From positions 186,001 to 250,000 of the forward strand of contig MARA01000007.1 in NCBI GenBank assembly GCA_001792895.1: DNA of 64,000 bases, written 5' to 3'. Below are positions 22,196 to 33,642 of the stretch, piece by piece. The notes under the pieces were generated by a model, which saw only the letters and a program-made list of their open reading frames with translations, was not told the DNA's origin and made no database searches. The stretch's first letter is position 1, and every line of letters starts with the position of its first letter. This stretch comes from Lentinus brumalis (taxonomy: Eukaryota; Basidiomycota; Agaricomycetes; Polyporales; Polyporaceae). The position numbers and the translations under genes are program-made.

Positions 22196-23463
22196 ATGTC
22201 GGAACCTGCCCCAGGAAGCTCTGGGTGCGCGCGATATGTCGTCCAGAGGTACGCGACGGTGCTCTCCTCTAAAGGGCGCATAACAGCTCACGTATGCACA
22301 CCTGTCGCAATTCACGGTATGAAGCTCGGACGTCCTTGAAGACATGCGCATAAACGTCTGTGACGAGGACACGGGCAGAGTGGTGTGGTACAAGGCGAGT
22401 TCGCGGTCATGCGTACGAACACTGGTGCCACGGAACTGACCTCACATGTTGTGAAGGAAAGATTCCTGACGGACGACGAGATCCTTGAACACATAGTCGT
22501 ACGTCCCCGGTCATTCTCCCTTCGTCTCCCCCCCTCTTAGTCCTCGCTAGGACAACGCAACCTCAACACTCCTCTGGACCGTTCACCGCCCGAAACGTGG
22601 CTGGTACATCCGCGTCCGAACGCCGTCCTTTCCTCCAGGCGTGTTCATCCCCCTGCTCCCGCTCCCACAGACCTCCCCATACCACTCCGAAGCCGCGCTG
22701 TCGTTTGCGTGCAGAACGAGCCTCCCGTCCACAGGGAGCAGTCCATCAGCGCAAGACGGACGCCCGTCCATGCTCACGAAACACTCGACGGACTCGGACG
22801 TGACGCTCACCGAGGGCGCAGCACCGCGCGAACAACACTCATACCCGCCCACACCGCCCACAGGGCCCGTCGTCGTCGTCAACCCGCCGTCGCCAGGGTC
22901 CGTGCACGCGAAGCTGAACTCGGTGCCCCTCTCGCCTCCTCGGGCTCCGCGCAGAGCGTCCCAGCCCGTCGTGCAGTCGGCCCTCACGCACTTCGTACTG
23001 ACCCCGCACTCGACGCCGCACGTGCCCGAGTCGACGCAGCCCACGTCCATCTTCGCGAAGCTCATGGCGGTGATCAAGAACAACGCGCCCTCGCACAGCT
23101 ACTCGTTCACGCTCTCGCCCATACCCGGGCCTGCGGCCGCGGCGGCGTCCCCGACGACGTCCTCGCCGACGCTGGACACGCACACGCTGGTTGGGCAGAC
23201 GGGCGTGAACCCGCTCACGCCCACGCCGCTCCTGACGTTCCACGACCGGACGCCGGTGTGGACCGCGCGCTGCAGCTCAGGGCTGATCGAGATGGACGAG
23301 GGGCAGTGTCGCGTGCTCGGCGTCGAGCCTGCGTTCTACGTCGCTGTCGCGCTGACGTACCTGGAGTTTTTGGAGGAGCGAGAGGTGCGTCGTCCTGTGT
23401 GGTGGTCGTGGCTGCTGAGGCTGACACACGCGGCAGAGCTACCTCGTCGCAGCGTACGACTGA
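22196..23463 (+). CDS. Conserved-looking protein of unknown function
   Basis: Exons 22196-22316, 22395-22498, 22551-23384, 23437-23463; introns 78, 52 and 52 bp; phases 1, 0, 0. 361 residues. The reading is stop-free through all four exons. The N-terminal third looks structured (GEFAVMRTNTGATELTSHVV, LLWTVHRPKRGWYIRVR, SFPPGVFIPLLPLP). The middle is Pro/Ser/Thr-rich and low-complexity. The C-terminal part again looks folded (LLTFHDRTPVWTARCSSGL, LGVEPAFYVAVALTYLEFL). I do not recognise the family. The exon chain is supported by phase and by the short, standard-size introns. No signal peptide or membrane segment. It lies 1.9 kb upstream of the phosphorylase gene and on the same strand. Confidence 0.65.
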
Positions 23464-25265
23464 GAGCGGACGCGCCCCGGAGGCTGTCTCCGTCTGCCGC
23501 ACCCGGATGGATGGGATGGGATGGGATGGGATGTGTGTAACTTATTCTATGTCTGGAAGGTATCGTACCGTATCGTATTGCTTCTGTGCTATTCTGCGCT
23601 CTGCGAACCCGCGAGCATATGCTCCTCGTCCGCTCTTCCTGCATCGTTTGCAAGACCTGCCCCGCCCGTCCACTCTCGCCCTGTCGCGAAGGCCTCGAAG
23701 ATCGCACTGCGTCCCGGACGCCGTTCTTCGACGCTGGCCGCCCCGGATGCCGGAGCATCGCCACCAGGCAGGATTCAGGCTTTCGGGCCACGTTTGCGCA
23801 GGCTGCCTGTTGCTGGACAGGACGATCTGCGGGCGAAGCAAGTCAATCTGGGGGCAGCGCGGGACGATGCGGCCTGAATCTCCGGTACGCCCTGATGTGC
23901 GGTGTTTTGTATGGTTGACATGCCGATTACAGGGAGGACGATCGCAGAGAAGACAGGATCTGCGAGAAGACACTTGGGGGCATCGGGTGCAGCGGCTGCT
24001 TTGTTGCCGATATTACTGCGGGGTCGCGGTGCTGTGTAGGAGGCACATCCCGCCATGTCCTGATTTGCACCTCAGGTCGCGCACTTGGCCGCTCGGACAC
24101 TCGGCTTGGTGGGCACTTTAGCATACCCACCGCACCTCTTACTTACTGTTTTCCCTCAGATCGTTCTCGGCCCCGGCACGAACAGAGAATCGTGTCTATC
24201 TCTGTTCGCGGCGAGTGCTTCCGGAACGGTGGCTACCGGTCAGACAGTACAAACGATCTACGCGAAGTGCAGAGGGCACGGTTCCCCATAGAACTGCGGT
24301 CCGTGTGGCCGTGGGCGAGACGAGGAGTTTGCACGATCGACATTCAGACCGCGGTAACCTAGTATGTTGCGCGGTACGCTCTGTTCCTTATTCGCCGAGT
24401 GATCAGATACTGACCAGAGCGTGTCTTGATTGATCCACAGTCGTACAGTGCTGCTGGAAAGTTGGAAATGACAACTCTCAGGGGAGGATTGCGTCGAGTC
24501 CACGGCGGGTAGTGCGTCCCTGTCCACCGACACCTCTGCCAAGTTTGCCACCAACGCTGCGATGCACCCTCCGCACGTAATCTGCGGATGGTCACTACTT
24601 CGCGCGCATAAACGCCGGACCTTTTCCAAGGTTCCACGTAAAAGTTGGATCTGCGGTGCGATGGAGAAGGACTTCGAATTGGCTAACGATTGCGTTAGGC
24701 TGCAGCATCCTGCACCAGATGCTTACACCTGGGAAGCCATGGATGGGTGTCAAGCTTTCATATCGACATGGCCTGCCTCTGGTGTTACTGTACCGCTCGC
24801 TCACTACAGTAGAGTACCTCGATGGCACATCGACAGTGAACATTGCTTCTAGCCAACTGTTGGCTCGTGGAGAGTAGTTTGTAGATGATGTCGGGTCGCG
24901 TTGGAAGTTCACGTTGGCCGCGCGACGCGTCGAAGTTCGCGAGCTTCACGACTGCTCGACTGCGAACAACTCGAGCGCATTCTCCGCGCAAGGTTTCCAA
25001 TCTTATCCGCATCCATCGCCGACGTCGAGCATCACGAGGACGGTCGGAGGCGCGGCTCTGTCTTCTACGTTCGCAGGGTCGTGCGTTGTGGAGTAGGAGG
25101 AGGTCACGATGAGGAGGACGCAGCCAGTCGCGTACGGGCGGGCGACAGGCAGGACTGGGCCAAGATGCGCGTTCTAGAGCAGCGCGAGTCGGTGCAGTCC
25201 CGGGCGAGAGTTGCAGCAAGAGATGGCGTCACTAGGCGCTGTACGGCACGCCCGGCCTTCCCTCC
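23464..25265. other. Intergenic region with weak minus-strand reading frames
   Basis: A minus-strand frame starts at 24056 (MAGCASYTAPRPRS), could splice over 23936-23898 and ends at 23775 in RKRGPKA; the frame reopens after this stop. It may be a gene fragment but no domain is seen. A GGGAT microsatellite lies at 23510-23533. Minus ORF 24258-24629 has an isolated CGGC motif reminiscent of metal-binding domains, but no support beyond that. Confidence 0.4.
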
Positions 25266-25272
25266 TCTTTCG

Positions 25273-25278
25273 TATAAA
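25273..25278 (+). promoter_or_regulatory. TATA box of the glycogen phosphorylase gene
   Basis: TATAAA in TTCGTATAAAGGGCG, 128 bp before the start codon at 25406. Transcription would be expected to start about 30-35 bp downstream, leaving a leader of about 95 nt. Confidence 0.6.
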
Positions 25279-25405
25279 GGGCGAACTCGCGGGCACGTTC
25301 CTCCTCCCCCTCTCGTACGCGACCCCCTGTGCACCCTACGGCGTGCACGCTGTCGTCGACGTCCCGGAGGCTCTCCTCATCGTACACCCTCCCCCTCGGT
25401 GCGGC

Positions 25406-28400
25406 ATGACGTCCACCATCGACCCCAGCACCATCGGCAAGCCCACCAAAGCTGCCAGGGCCGCACGCAGGCATGTGCGCTCGTTGACCGGTGCGTGCGA
25501 TGCTGGTGTGCCGGGAACGATGCAGTGTGCTCACATGTGATTGCTCTCTAGGATACACTCCGGAGACTGACGCGACTGGCAAGGAGAAGTGGCCCATAGG
25601 CGACGAGAAGGCGTGGAAGGACGGTATCCCGACTCTGACAACTGGTGAGTTCCTCGAGTTGCATTGTGGAAGCAGGGAAGAGGTCGTCCACGAGAGAGTC
25701 GCCACCCTGGTCGCGCAAGCGTTCGAGAGCCTCGTGCAGGCCCTCGCTTACAGCGTTACGCGTCGCTTCACCCTTTCCGCGGTCCACGCGTTGACCTCTC
25801 GTCCTCCAGAGCTGCCGCAAATCACCAACTCCGTGGTCCACCATGTCCACACCTCGCTCGCGCGTCAAGCGTACAACCTCGACAACCTCGGTGCCTACCA
25901 GGCTTCCGCGCTCTCCGTCCGCGACAACCTCCTTGTACGTCGCGCATACATGCATCCGTTCCCGCGTCTGAAACGCCCCCCTCGCTGTCCATAGGTGAAC
26001 TGGAATGAGACGCAGCTCAGCTACTCGCGCAAGGCGCCCAAACGCGCGTATTACCTGTCGCTCGAGTTCCTGATGGGCCGTACGCTCGACAACGCGCTCC
26101 TCAACCTCGGTCTCAAGCAGAAGTACCATGAGGGCATCGACAAGCTCGGATTCAATCTCGAGGACCTCATCGACCAGGAGCGTGACGCCGGTCTCGGAAA
26201 CGGTGGTCTCGGCCGTCTCGCGGCGTGCTACCTCGACTCCTCCGCGTCGCAGGAGCTCCCTGTCTGGGGCTACGGTCTCCGCTACAAATACGGTAACCTA
26301 AGGTCTCTTCCACACGCATACACATGGTCTAACAGCTGTCGCAAGGTATCTTCCAGCAGCTCATCGCGCCGGACGGCAGCCAGCTCGAGGCGCCGGACCC
26401 GTGGCTCGAGCGCGACAACCCTTGGGAGCTCCCCCGTGCGGATGTGACCTACCAGATCCGCTTCTACGGGCATGCGGAGCGCGTCGAGGGCATGAAGGCG
26501 ATCTGGCACGGCGGCCAGGAGGTGCTCGCCATGGCGTATGATACGATGATCCCCGGGTACGAGACGAAGAACACAAACAACTTGCGTCTGTGGGCGAGCA
26601 AGCCTAAGCGTGGTTTCGACCTGCAGAGCTTCAACGGTGCGTGTAACGTGGCAGTGTATCAAGGTATCGTGTATGGCTGATACTTGGTATCTCTCAGCTG
26701 GTGACTACGAGCGTGCCGTCGAGGCCTCGAACAGCGCGGAGGCAATCACCTCGGTTCTGTACCCCAACGACCACACTACATGTGAGTCACCGTTAATTTA
26801 CATGTTCGCGAGGAGCTGATGAGGGTTGCGCACAGTCGGCAAGGAGCTCCGTCTCAAGCAACAGTACTTCTGGACGGCGGCGAGTTTGGCCGATATTGTC
26901 CGTCGGTTTAAGAACACGGACAAGCCTATAAGCGAGTTCCCTGACTGTAAGGCTATATTCTCCCTCATGTATGCCCAATGTCTGACAGCGTGATGCTTCC
27001 CAGACGTTGCTATTCAACTCAACGATGTACGAATTCCGTCCCTGAGACCTGCCGTTATGATATTGACCCTGTGACTCGTTCGCAGACTCACCCCACTCTC
27101 GCCATCCCTGAGCTCATGCGCATCCTCGTCGACGAGGAAGACCTGCCATGGGACCAGGCCTGGGACATCGTCACCAACACGTTCTTCTTTACGAACCACA
27201 CCGTCCTCCCTGAGGCCCTCGAAAAGTGGCCCGTCCCGCTCTTGCAAAACCTCCTCCCGCGTCATATGCAGATCATCTTCGACATCAACCTGTAAGACTC
27301 CTCAATTTCTTGTGCTCCATGTTGCAAGTGGTACTGACAGCGGAAACCAGGATCTTCCTGCAGCAGGTCGAGAAGAAATTCCCGGGAGACAAGGAGAAGC
27401 TGGCGCGCATGTCCCTCATCGAAGGTATGTTCGGGTCATATATTGAGGATGCCGCGGATACTGATGTATTGCGCTGGCAGAGGGCTTCCCACAGAGCGTC
27501 CGCATGGCCAATCTTGCGTGCATCGGCAGCAGGAAGGTCAATGGTGTCGCCGAGCTCCACAGTGAGCTCGTCCGGATCACGATCATGAAGGACTTCGTCG
27601 ACTTCTTCGGCGTCAGCAAGTGAGTATCTCGATAGTTTGCTGGTTTCCTGGTCTGATCGCATGTATTCATCCAGGTTCTCGAACGTCACCAACGGCAGTA
27701 CGTCCTCGTCCGTCGTGTTTTAGGCTTGTGATACTCACAAAGAAGTATAGTCACGCCCCGTCGCTGGCTGGACCAGTGCAACCCGGGCCTCAGCAACCTC
27801 ATCAGCGAGACGCTGAACCTGCCGAAGAGCGCGTTCCTCAAGGACCTGTTCAAGCTCGAGGGCCTGCTCGAGCACGTCGACAAACCGGCGTTCCAGAAGA
27901 AGTGGGCCGCGGTGAAGCAGAGCAACAAGGAGCGCCTCGCGCACTACGTCGAGACGACGCTCGGGCTCAAGGTCAACACGCGCGCGATGTTCGACGTGCA
28001 GATCAAGCGGCTGCACGAGTACAAGGTGCGTTGGGTGCCGGGCGATGCGATGCGGACGGAGCGTGGCTGAATAGTGTATGCGCAGCGGCAAACTATGAAC
28101 ATCTTTGGTGTTATTCATGTGAGTGGGGTGCTTGCATGCTTCATAAACAGAGGGCGGGGATGCTGACGGGCTACGCAGAGGTACTTCACCATCAAGGAGA
28201 TGTCGCCGGAGGAGCGCAAGAAGGTCAACCCTAAAGTTGTCTTCTTCGCTGGAAAGGCTGCGCCCGGATGTGAGTAACACAAACTCAGCTCCCGGCCCTA
28301 TAGCTTACGTCAATCCATTAGACTACATTGCGAAGCTCGTGCGTCGTCCATGGGAGGAAGCTGACGCGCATTACTGACAACCTCGCACAGACTATCCGCC

Positions 28401-29239
28401 TGATCGTGAACGTCGCGAGGATCATCAACAGCGACCCGGACACGAAGGACCTGCTCTCGCTCTACTTCCTGCCGGACTACTCGGTCTCGCTCGCGGAGGT
28501 GCTCATCCCCGCGTCGGACATCTCGCAGCACATCTCGACGGCCGGGACGGAGGCGTCGGGGACGTCGAACATGAAGTTCTGCCTGAACGGCGGGCTGCTC
28601 GTGGGCACCGTCGACGGCGCGAACATCGAGATCGCGGAGGAGGTCGGGGAGAGCAACGTGTTCTTCTTTGGGCACCTCACGCCCGCGGTCGAGGAGCTGC
28701 GCTACAAGCACATGTACCACCCCGTGCCGATCGAGCAGAAGTGCCCGGCGCTGGCAAGGGTCATCAACGAGGTCGCGGCGGGCCGCTTTGGCGATGGGGT
28801 GTCTATGAGCCGTGAGTCTCTCCGCCTTGGACGCGTTGTGTGTGGTGTGTGGATGCTGATGGGGCGTGGGCGTGGACAGGCTGCTCAACACCGTCCGCCA
28901 GTCCGATTACTACCTGCTGACGGAGGACTTCGACTCCTGTACGTTGCTTTTGCCCGTATCCTTCATCCGTGGCTCGGGCTGACAAAATCTTCGCGCGCAC
29001 AGACATCCAGGCCCTGAAGCTCGTCGACGAGGCGTACCAGGACCGCACGGAGTGGATCAAGAAGAGCATCCGGACGACGGCGAAGGTACGCGTCTATTCC
29101 TACTTACCCTCGCTCGCCATCGATCTGGGGCTGATGCTGGCCGCGTGCCACTTCGCAGATGGGCAAGTTCAGCTCGGACCGCGCGATCCAGGACTACGCG
29201 CAGGAGTACTGGAACATCGAGAGCGCGAAGGTCGAGTAA
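25406..29239 (+). CDS. GPH1: Glycogen phosphorylase (20 exons; one apparent frameshift)
   Basis: Glycogen phosphorylase, EC 2.4.1.1: releases glucose-1-phosphate from glycogen in the cytosol, PLP-dependent. Exons: 25406-25490, 25552-25644, 25810-25934, 25995-26292, 26346-26636, 26698-26781, 26836-26946, 27004-27026, 27086-27291, 27351-27424, 27481-27619, 27675-27697, 27751-28025, 28086-28118, 28179-28269, 28322-28338, 28391-28811, 28880-28938, 29004-29085, 29159-29239. Family motifs in order: [58 protein letters not shown] (split by an intron), [31 protein letters not shown], and the PLP-lysine region [17 protein letters not shown]. The end [15 protein letters not shown] is typical. In exon 17 the G4 at 28796-28799 breaks the frame; a fifth G gives FGDGGVYEP joined to LLNTVRQ, the family consensus. 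The lesion is therefore more likely a sequence error than gene death. Confidence 0.93.
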
Positions 29240-29628
29240 GAGCGCTGGGCGAAAATCGATGATATACGGATGTTGGAAATCGTGTATGTTGTATTATATC
29301 GTGCTCGGACGGTCTTGTGCGTTACATGGTCTTGGTGGATGTGATGTTGCTTCGTCGAAGTGGACTCCTCGGCTGCAGGGCTGCAGAGGTGATAAGAAAT
29401 TTCATCCGTACACGGTACAGTACTTACAGTGATTGTGATCGACCTGTTGGGTCTGTTACGCAACCCTGCTGACTCATCCGGCGTCAGTCGAAAAAGCAAG
29501 TGTTGGGGCTTCCTCAACTTACTTACTTACATACTTACCACCAGCCGTCACAGCAGCCCAAGAAACTTTTGTAAGTGACCTCGTTGTGAACGAACATCAC
29601 AGCTGACGCGTCTTAAACGTAGTTCATT
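29240..29628. other. Intergenic
   Basis: 3' flank of the phosphorylase gene and promoter of BTB 5. Nothing specific recognised. Confidence 0.5.
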
Positions 29629-30697
29629 ATGCCAGAGCCTTCTCGCAAGCGTCCCCGCACCTCTGACGACGACGAGGTTCCGCAGCCTGTGCAACCCTTC
29701 AGGGGCGACGAAGAAGGACGACGAGTTCTGGTTCGACGACGGGAACCTCATCATCGTCGCTCAGGATGTCGAGTTTCGCATCTACAGGGGACCTCTTGTC
29801 AAACACTCCCCGGTGTTCCGGGACATGCTCACCCTCCCGCAGCCTGCCGGTGCGAGCGACCTCCCTTGCGCGGTCGTGCACATCTCGGAGCATCCTGTGT
29901 CGTTCAAGCATCTTCTGAGAGAGTTCATGACAGGTAACGCGTGCCGGTACGAGGCTTCGGCACACTCTGTGCACCGGCTCGAGTGCTGACTTAGCGCGTA
30001 GGTTGCCAGACGACAAGCCCGCCTTTGAGGCTATATCTGCCATCGTTCGGCTCGGACACAAGTACGAGCTGGACTCGATAGTAAAGAAGGGGCTCACGTG
30101 CCTCGAAGACATCTATCCCAACGAATTCCGTCGCTGGACGCGGTCTCTCCGCGTCAGCGGCGAGATCTTCGCACCGGTGTCACAGCCCAGCCCGAGGTGC
30201 ATCAGCGTCGTGAACATCGCCCGCCTCACGGACACCTCCTCGCTCCTGCGTCCGGCGATGGTGGAGTGCTGCGAGCTGGACCCGAAGGAGCTGATGGCGG
30301 GGTATCGCCGCGAGGACGGCATCGTCGAGCAGCTCTCGGCCGACGATCTTGCGCGCGTGCTCCTCGCGCGCGCCGAGCTGATCCGGCTCGACGCTCTCGC
30401 CGCGCTGCGCATCTTCCAGGGGTGTCGACGAGGTGCAAGGACCCCGCCGGTTGCGCGCGGACCTTCCGGGACGCGCTCTGGAACCTCACGAAGCCCGGTG
30501 CGAAGACGACGTTTGGGCCCATGGGGCGGCGGCGGTGGTCCGAGTACGTGGGTGGGCTCCGCAACGACTACGTGTTCTGTATGGTCTGCAGGCAGGGGAT
30601 ATATTCTCAAGAAAGCGAAGAGCGGCAGAATATCTGGGAGCTGCTCCCGTCCATCTTTGACATCCCGGAGATGCCGACGCTTGGTTTGTTCGACTAG
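29629..30697 (+). CDS. BTB/POZ protein 5, two frame breaks
   Basis: Start MPEPSRKRPRTSDDDE, matching BTB 6 (MTEPSRKRPRP). Exon 1 29629-29946, intron 55 bp, exon 2 30002-30697. BTB: DDEFWFDDGNLIIVAQDVEF, VKHSPVFRDMLTLPQPAG. Exon 2: AISAIVRLGHKYELDSIV, SVVNIARLTDTSSLLRP, YRREDGIVEQLSADDLA, then CKDPAGC, CMVC and LLPSIFDIPEMP. Frame break 1 lies between the start and DDEFW (about 29650-29705) and needs loss of one base or gain of two. Break 2 is at G4 30419-30422, where a fifth G gives RIFQGVSTRCKDPAG. Break 2 fits the homopolymer pattern seen elsewhere; break 1 has the opposite sign and could be a real mutation. So this is either a functional gene with errors or a young pseudogene. Confidence 0.7.
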
Positions 30698-31870
30698 AGG
30701 CCGTGGGCGAGGGCCGCCTTTTCTCTGGGCCAGATGTTCGTGATGCATGATCCTTCGTTCGTCTCGTGTCGCACAATTGACACTTTCTGGCCTATTCTGC
30801 AGTACCATAGTATGTATGTATAAGTAGTAAGTTCTACTACAGTATGATACTGACGACAGGTCGTTTCAGTTACATACAATGTCTACGATCGGGTTAGGGG
30901 GTGTACTTCATGATAACGCATGCGCACAATATTGAATGAGCCCCTTTGATTGAGATAAACAGAAGTACTTGGCTGACAATTCGAAACCTCACTAGACACT
31001 GACCGTTAACCATGACAAGAAACAGTTCATTTGACAGTCATTTGGATCGAGTTGGATGTTGATACAATCAGGAAATGAGAGCACGGATCAGATTCAGCCC
31101 GCTAACCTCGGCACAGAGGCTAGGCCTGATCGTGGTTGAACGTTGAACGATGAGGAGTGAGGAGGGGACGTCGTCGAACTCCGGGATGCATGAGTGAGAT
31201 AGGCGCCGCGACCTCGTGGCGTCTGAGTCTGCGACGACGCTGCTCACCCTTTGCCTCCCTTTGCTCATCATTCACGCTTGCGCATATGTACTTCAGTCCT
31301 CTCAAACGCGGCTCACAGCCTTGTTCGGCTTCCGTGTACTATTTGGCGATAGCTCGTCCCTCGACTCCGCGTCCTGCTCTTGAACTCAGACATGACGGTT
31401 GCTCTCAACAACTCATCTCGTCTCGCGATCAAGACTTTCGCATTTCAACTGGAGCCACACCGTGCGGCTGGTATGTACAGGTTCAAGAAGCACTGATACA
31501 TCGTTGACCTGCTTTGTTCAGAGGGCTGGAAATCTGTGACGATGGTAGTTAGGGAGGTTGGTTAGCATTGACGTCACTCCGGAAGCTCGCTAACTATGCT
31601 TCGAATATACAGGCATTTCATGAATGCATGAACACTCGATGCCGCAGTGGCACTATGCCAGTAACCGCGAAATCTCTGTGACGCTGCTGACTAAGGGTGG
31701 CTGCACCACAAAAGGCAGGGGCCAGCGGGGGAGTAGGAAGATAGGGTCTATCAAGACCGCTCCTTACCATTGACAACCACAACCTACCAGAACATACTAC
31801 TACGTAAGTTCATTCATCCTACACTTTAGGGCAGAAGCCCCAACGCTGATGTGTGCAGGCGTAGTTCAGA
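30698..31870. other. Intergenic
   Basis: No supportable gene. Short ORFs at 31068-31507 on both strands lack domains. Confidence 0.5.
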
Positions 31871-32941
31871 ATGACAGAGCCTTCTCGCAAGCGTCCCCGC
31901 CCAACCGACCCCGCTGCTCCGGAGGGGTCTCAGACACGACTCGCTTCAGGGGCAATGAAGAAGGATGACGAGTTCTGGTTCGAAGACGGGAACCTCATCA
32001 TCGTCGCACAAGACGTCGAGTTTTGCGTCTACAAGGGCCCCCTTGTCAAACATTCTCCGGTTTTCCGTGACATGCTCACTCTTCCGCAGCCTGCGGAATC
32101 CAGCGAGCTTGGCCATCGCCCTGTTGTATCGGTTCCTGAGCATCCGACCTCGTTCAGGCATTTTCTCAGAGAGTTCATGGCTGGAAGCGGATTCCAGTAG
32201 GTTCATGCAAATTATACGCGGCCCTGCTGACTGGGCTCACTTAGGTCTCCGGGCGATGAGCCTGTGTTTGAGGTGGTTTGTGCAGTCATTCGGCTGGGAC
32301 ATAAGTACGAAGTCGACCGGATTGTGGAAAAGGGACTCGGGTATCTCAAGAAACAGTGGCTCGACAACTACTCTGGCTGGTCGTTTCAAGCGAACCTCGC
32401 TTATGCTCGATATTGGGCAAACCCCCATATTGCAGAAAGGTGTATCAGCGTGGTGAATATCGCGCGACTCACAGACACGCCCTCGCTCCTCCGCCCAGCC
32501 CTCTTCGAATGCTGTACCATAGACCCTTCAGATCTCTTGAAAGGCCACCAGCGCGAAGACGGCGTCTGCGAGCGACTCACGGCGGAGGACGTCACCCGTG
32601 TTCTCCTCGTGCGCACCGAGCTGGTCAAGCTCGATGCACTCACGGCGCTTCGCATCTTCCGGAACACATCGGGCGAATGCTATGACTATCACAACTGCAC
32701 CGATGCCTTCCAGGACGCGATTTTGGAGATCACAGAGTCGCCATCTCCGTCGAGGATGTTCAGCGCGGATCCCAAGCGACCGTCTTGGTTCGACTGCGCT
32801 TCAAAAACCGACGGTCCCTCCTTTTGTGACGCATGCTTGATGGAGATCCGCCGCAAGGAGAATGAGGAGCGCTCCGAGATGTGGAACATGCTCCCGTCCA
32901 TCCTTGACATTCCGGAGCCTCCGAGGCCTGAGTTCTGGTGA
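31871..32941 (+). CDS. BTB/POZ protein 6
   Basis: Exons 31871-32196 and 32245-32941; 48-bp intron, phase 2. About 340 residues, intact. Basic start MTEPSRKRPRPTDPAA. BTB: DDEFWFEDGNLIIVAQDVEF, VKHSPVFRDMLTLPQPAESS. Exon 2: CAVIRLGHKYEVDRIVEKGL, CISVVNIARLTDTPSLLRP, HQREDGVCERLTAEDVTRVL. Cys set CYDYHNC and, about 43 residues on, CDAC, then LLPS-type ending MLPSILDIPEPPRPEFW. Closest relatives are BTB 5 and the pseudogene at 17.8-18.6 kb. Same strand and spacing as BTB 5 and BTB 7, a tandem trio. Confidence 0.87.
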
Positions 32942-33642
32942 AGTCGATGTACGGGCCTACGTCCGCAGGCGCGCTCTTTGCGGGTTCCTTGCTTCATCTT
33001 GAATTATATGGTGAGTCATATAGTCACTTCCGTGCCATGCCTCGGAGCTGACTCCTCGCGCTTTTTGCGTGTATGCGTTGATCTGCAGTACTTTATAGCA
33101 CGTATAAGATCTTCTCGCCGTCTCACATACCAGGCCCTACATGGCTGCGTACTCGTACGGACCGGTATTGATTCACGGCGCAAACCAACTTCACGATTGA
33201 GCGTTCATCTTTGACTCATGTCGACGTCCACATCTCGTACAAATCACCGAGGGTACGCCTTTGTAGCCATGCTTATGCACCAGGACCTAGTATGGAACGA
33301 ATCTCGCCACCTTCCCCGCACACCGGCAACTGTAGATCCGTATACCTCACCGATCCGTCCCATACACCTTTGCAAGCTGTGGTAGTCGACGCCCAACCTC
33401 ACACTTCGGGAGAACCCGGTCGGCGTCTCCGTTCCCAAAACGGGCTCGGGAGCGAGGTGACTACTTACTTGAGTAGGAGGGACTACGTAGGGTGCTACTC
33501 CCGCCTTGCACATCTCTGCTCTTGACCACCATAGTCTACAACCTCAAAACTCCTTTTGTAGTGCGATTATTGTCTAGGTCTGTCTCGTTGATTTAGTGCG
33601 TCAACTTAGAAGTACTTACTGACGAACGTGACAAGGCGCAGG
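32942..33642. other. Intergenic; inverted match to 17.2-17.5 kb
   Basis: 33395-33500 contains, in reverse, the CGACCGGGTTCTCCCGA-type block found at 17310. No gene supported. Confidence 0.5.

Noticed and set aside
23775..24056. Zinc-cluster transcription factor on the minus strand (RKRGP motif)
   Set aside because: The six-cysteine cluster is absent and the frame stops right after RKRGPKA; the resemblance is probably chance.
22709..24121. 470-codon plus-strand ORF
   Set aside because: It is the shifted frame of the gene at 22196-23463 in GC-rich sequence; it gives Arg/Ala/His-rich nonsense and runs past the real stop.
24258..24629. Copper-chaperone-like CGGC motif on the minus strand
   Set aside because: A single short motif without the rest of the HMA fold; no exon chain.
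28796..28811. Programmed ribosomal frameshifting in glycogen phosphorylase
   Set aside because: The same kind of one-base deficit occurs in many unrelated genes here, none of which is known to use frameshifting. A sequencing cause is simpler.
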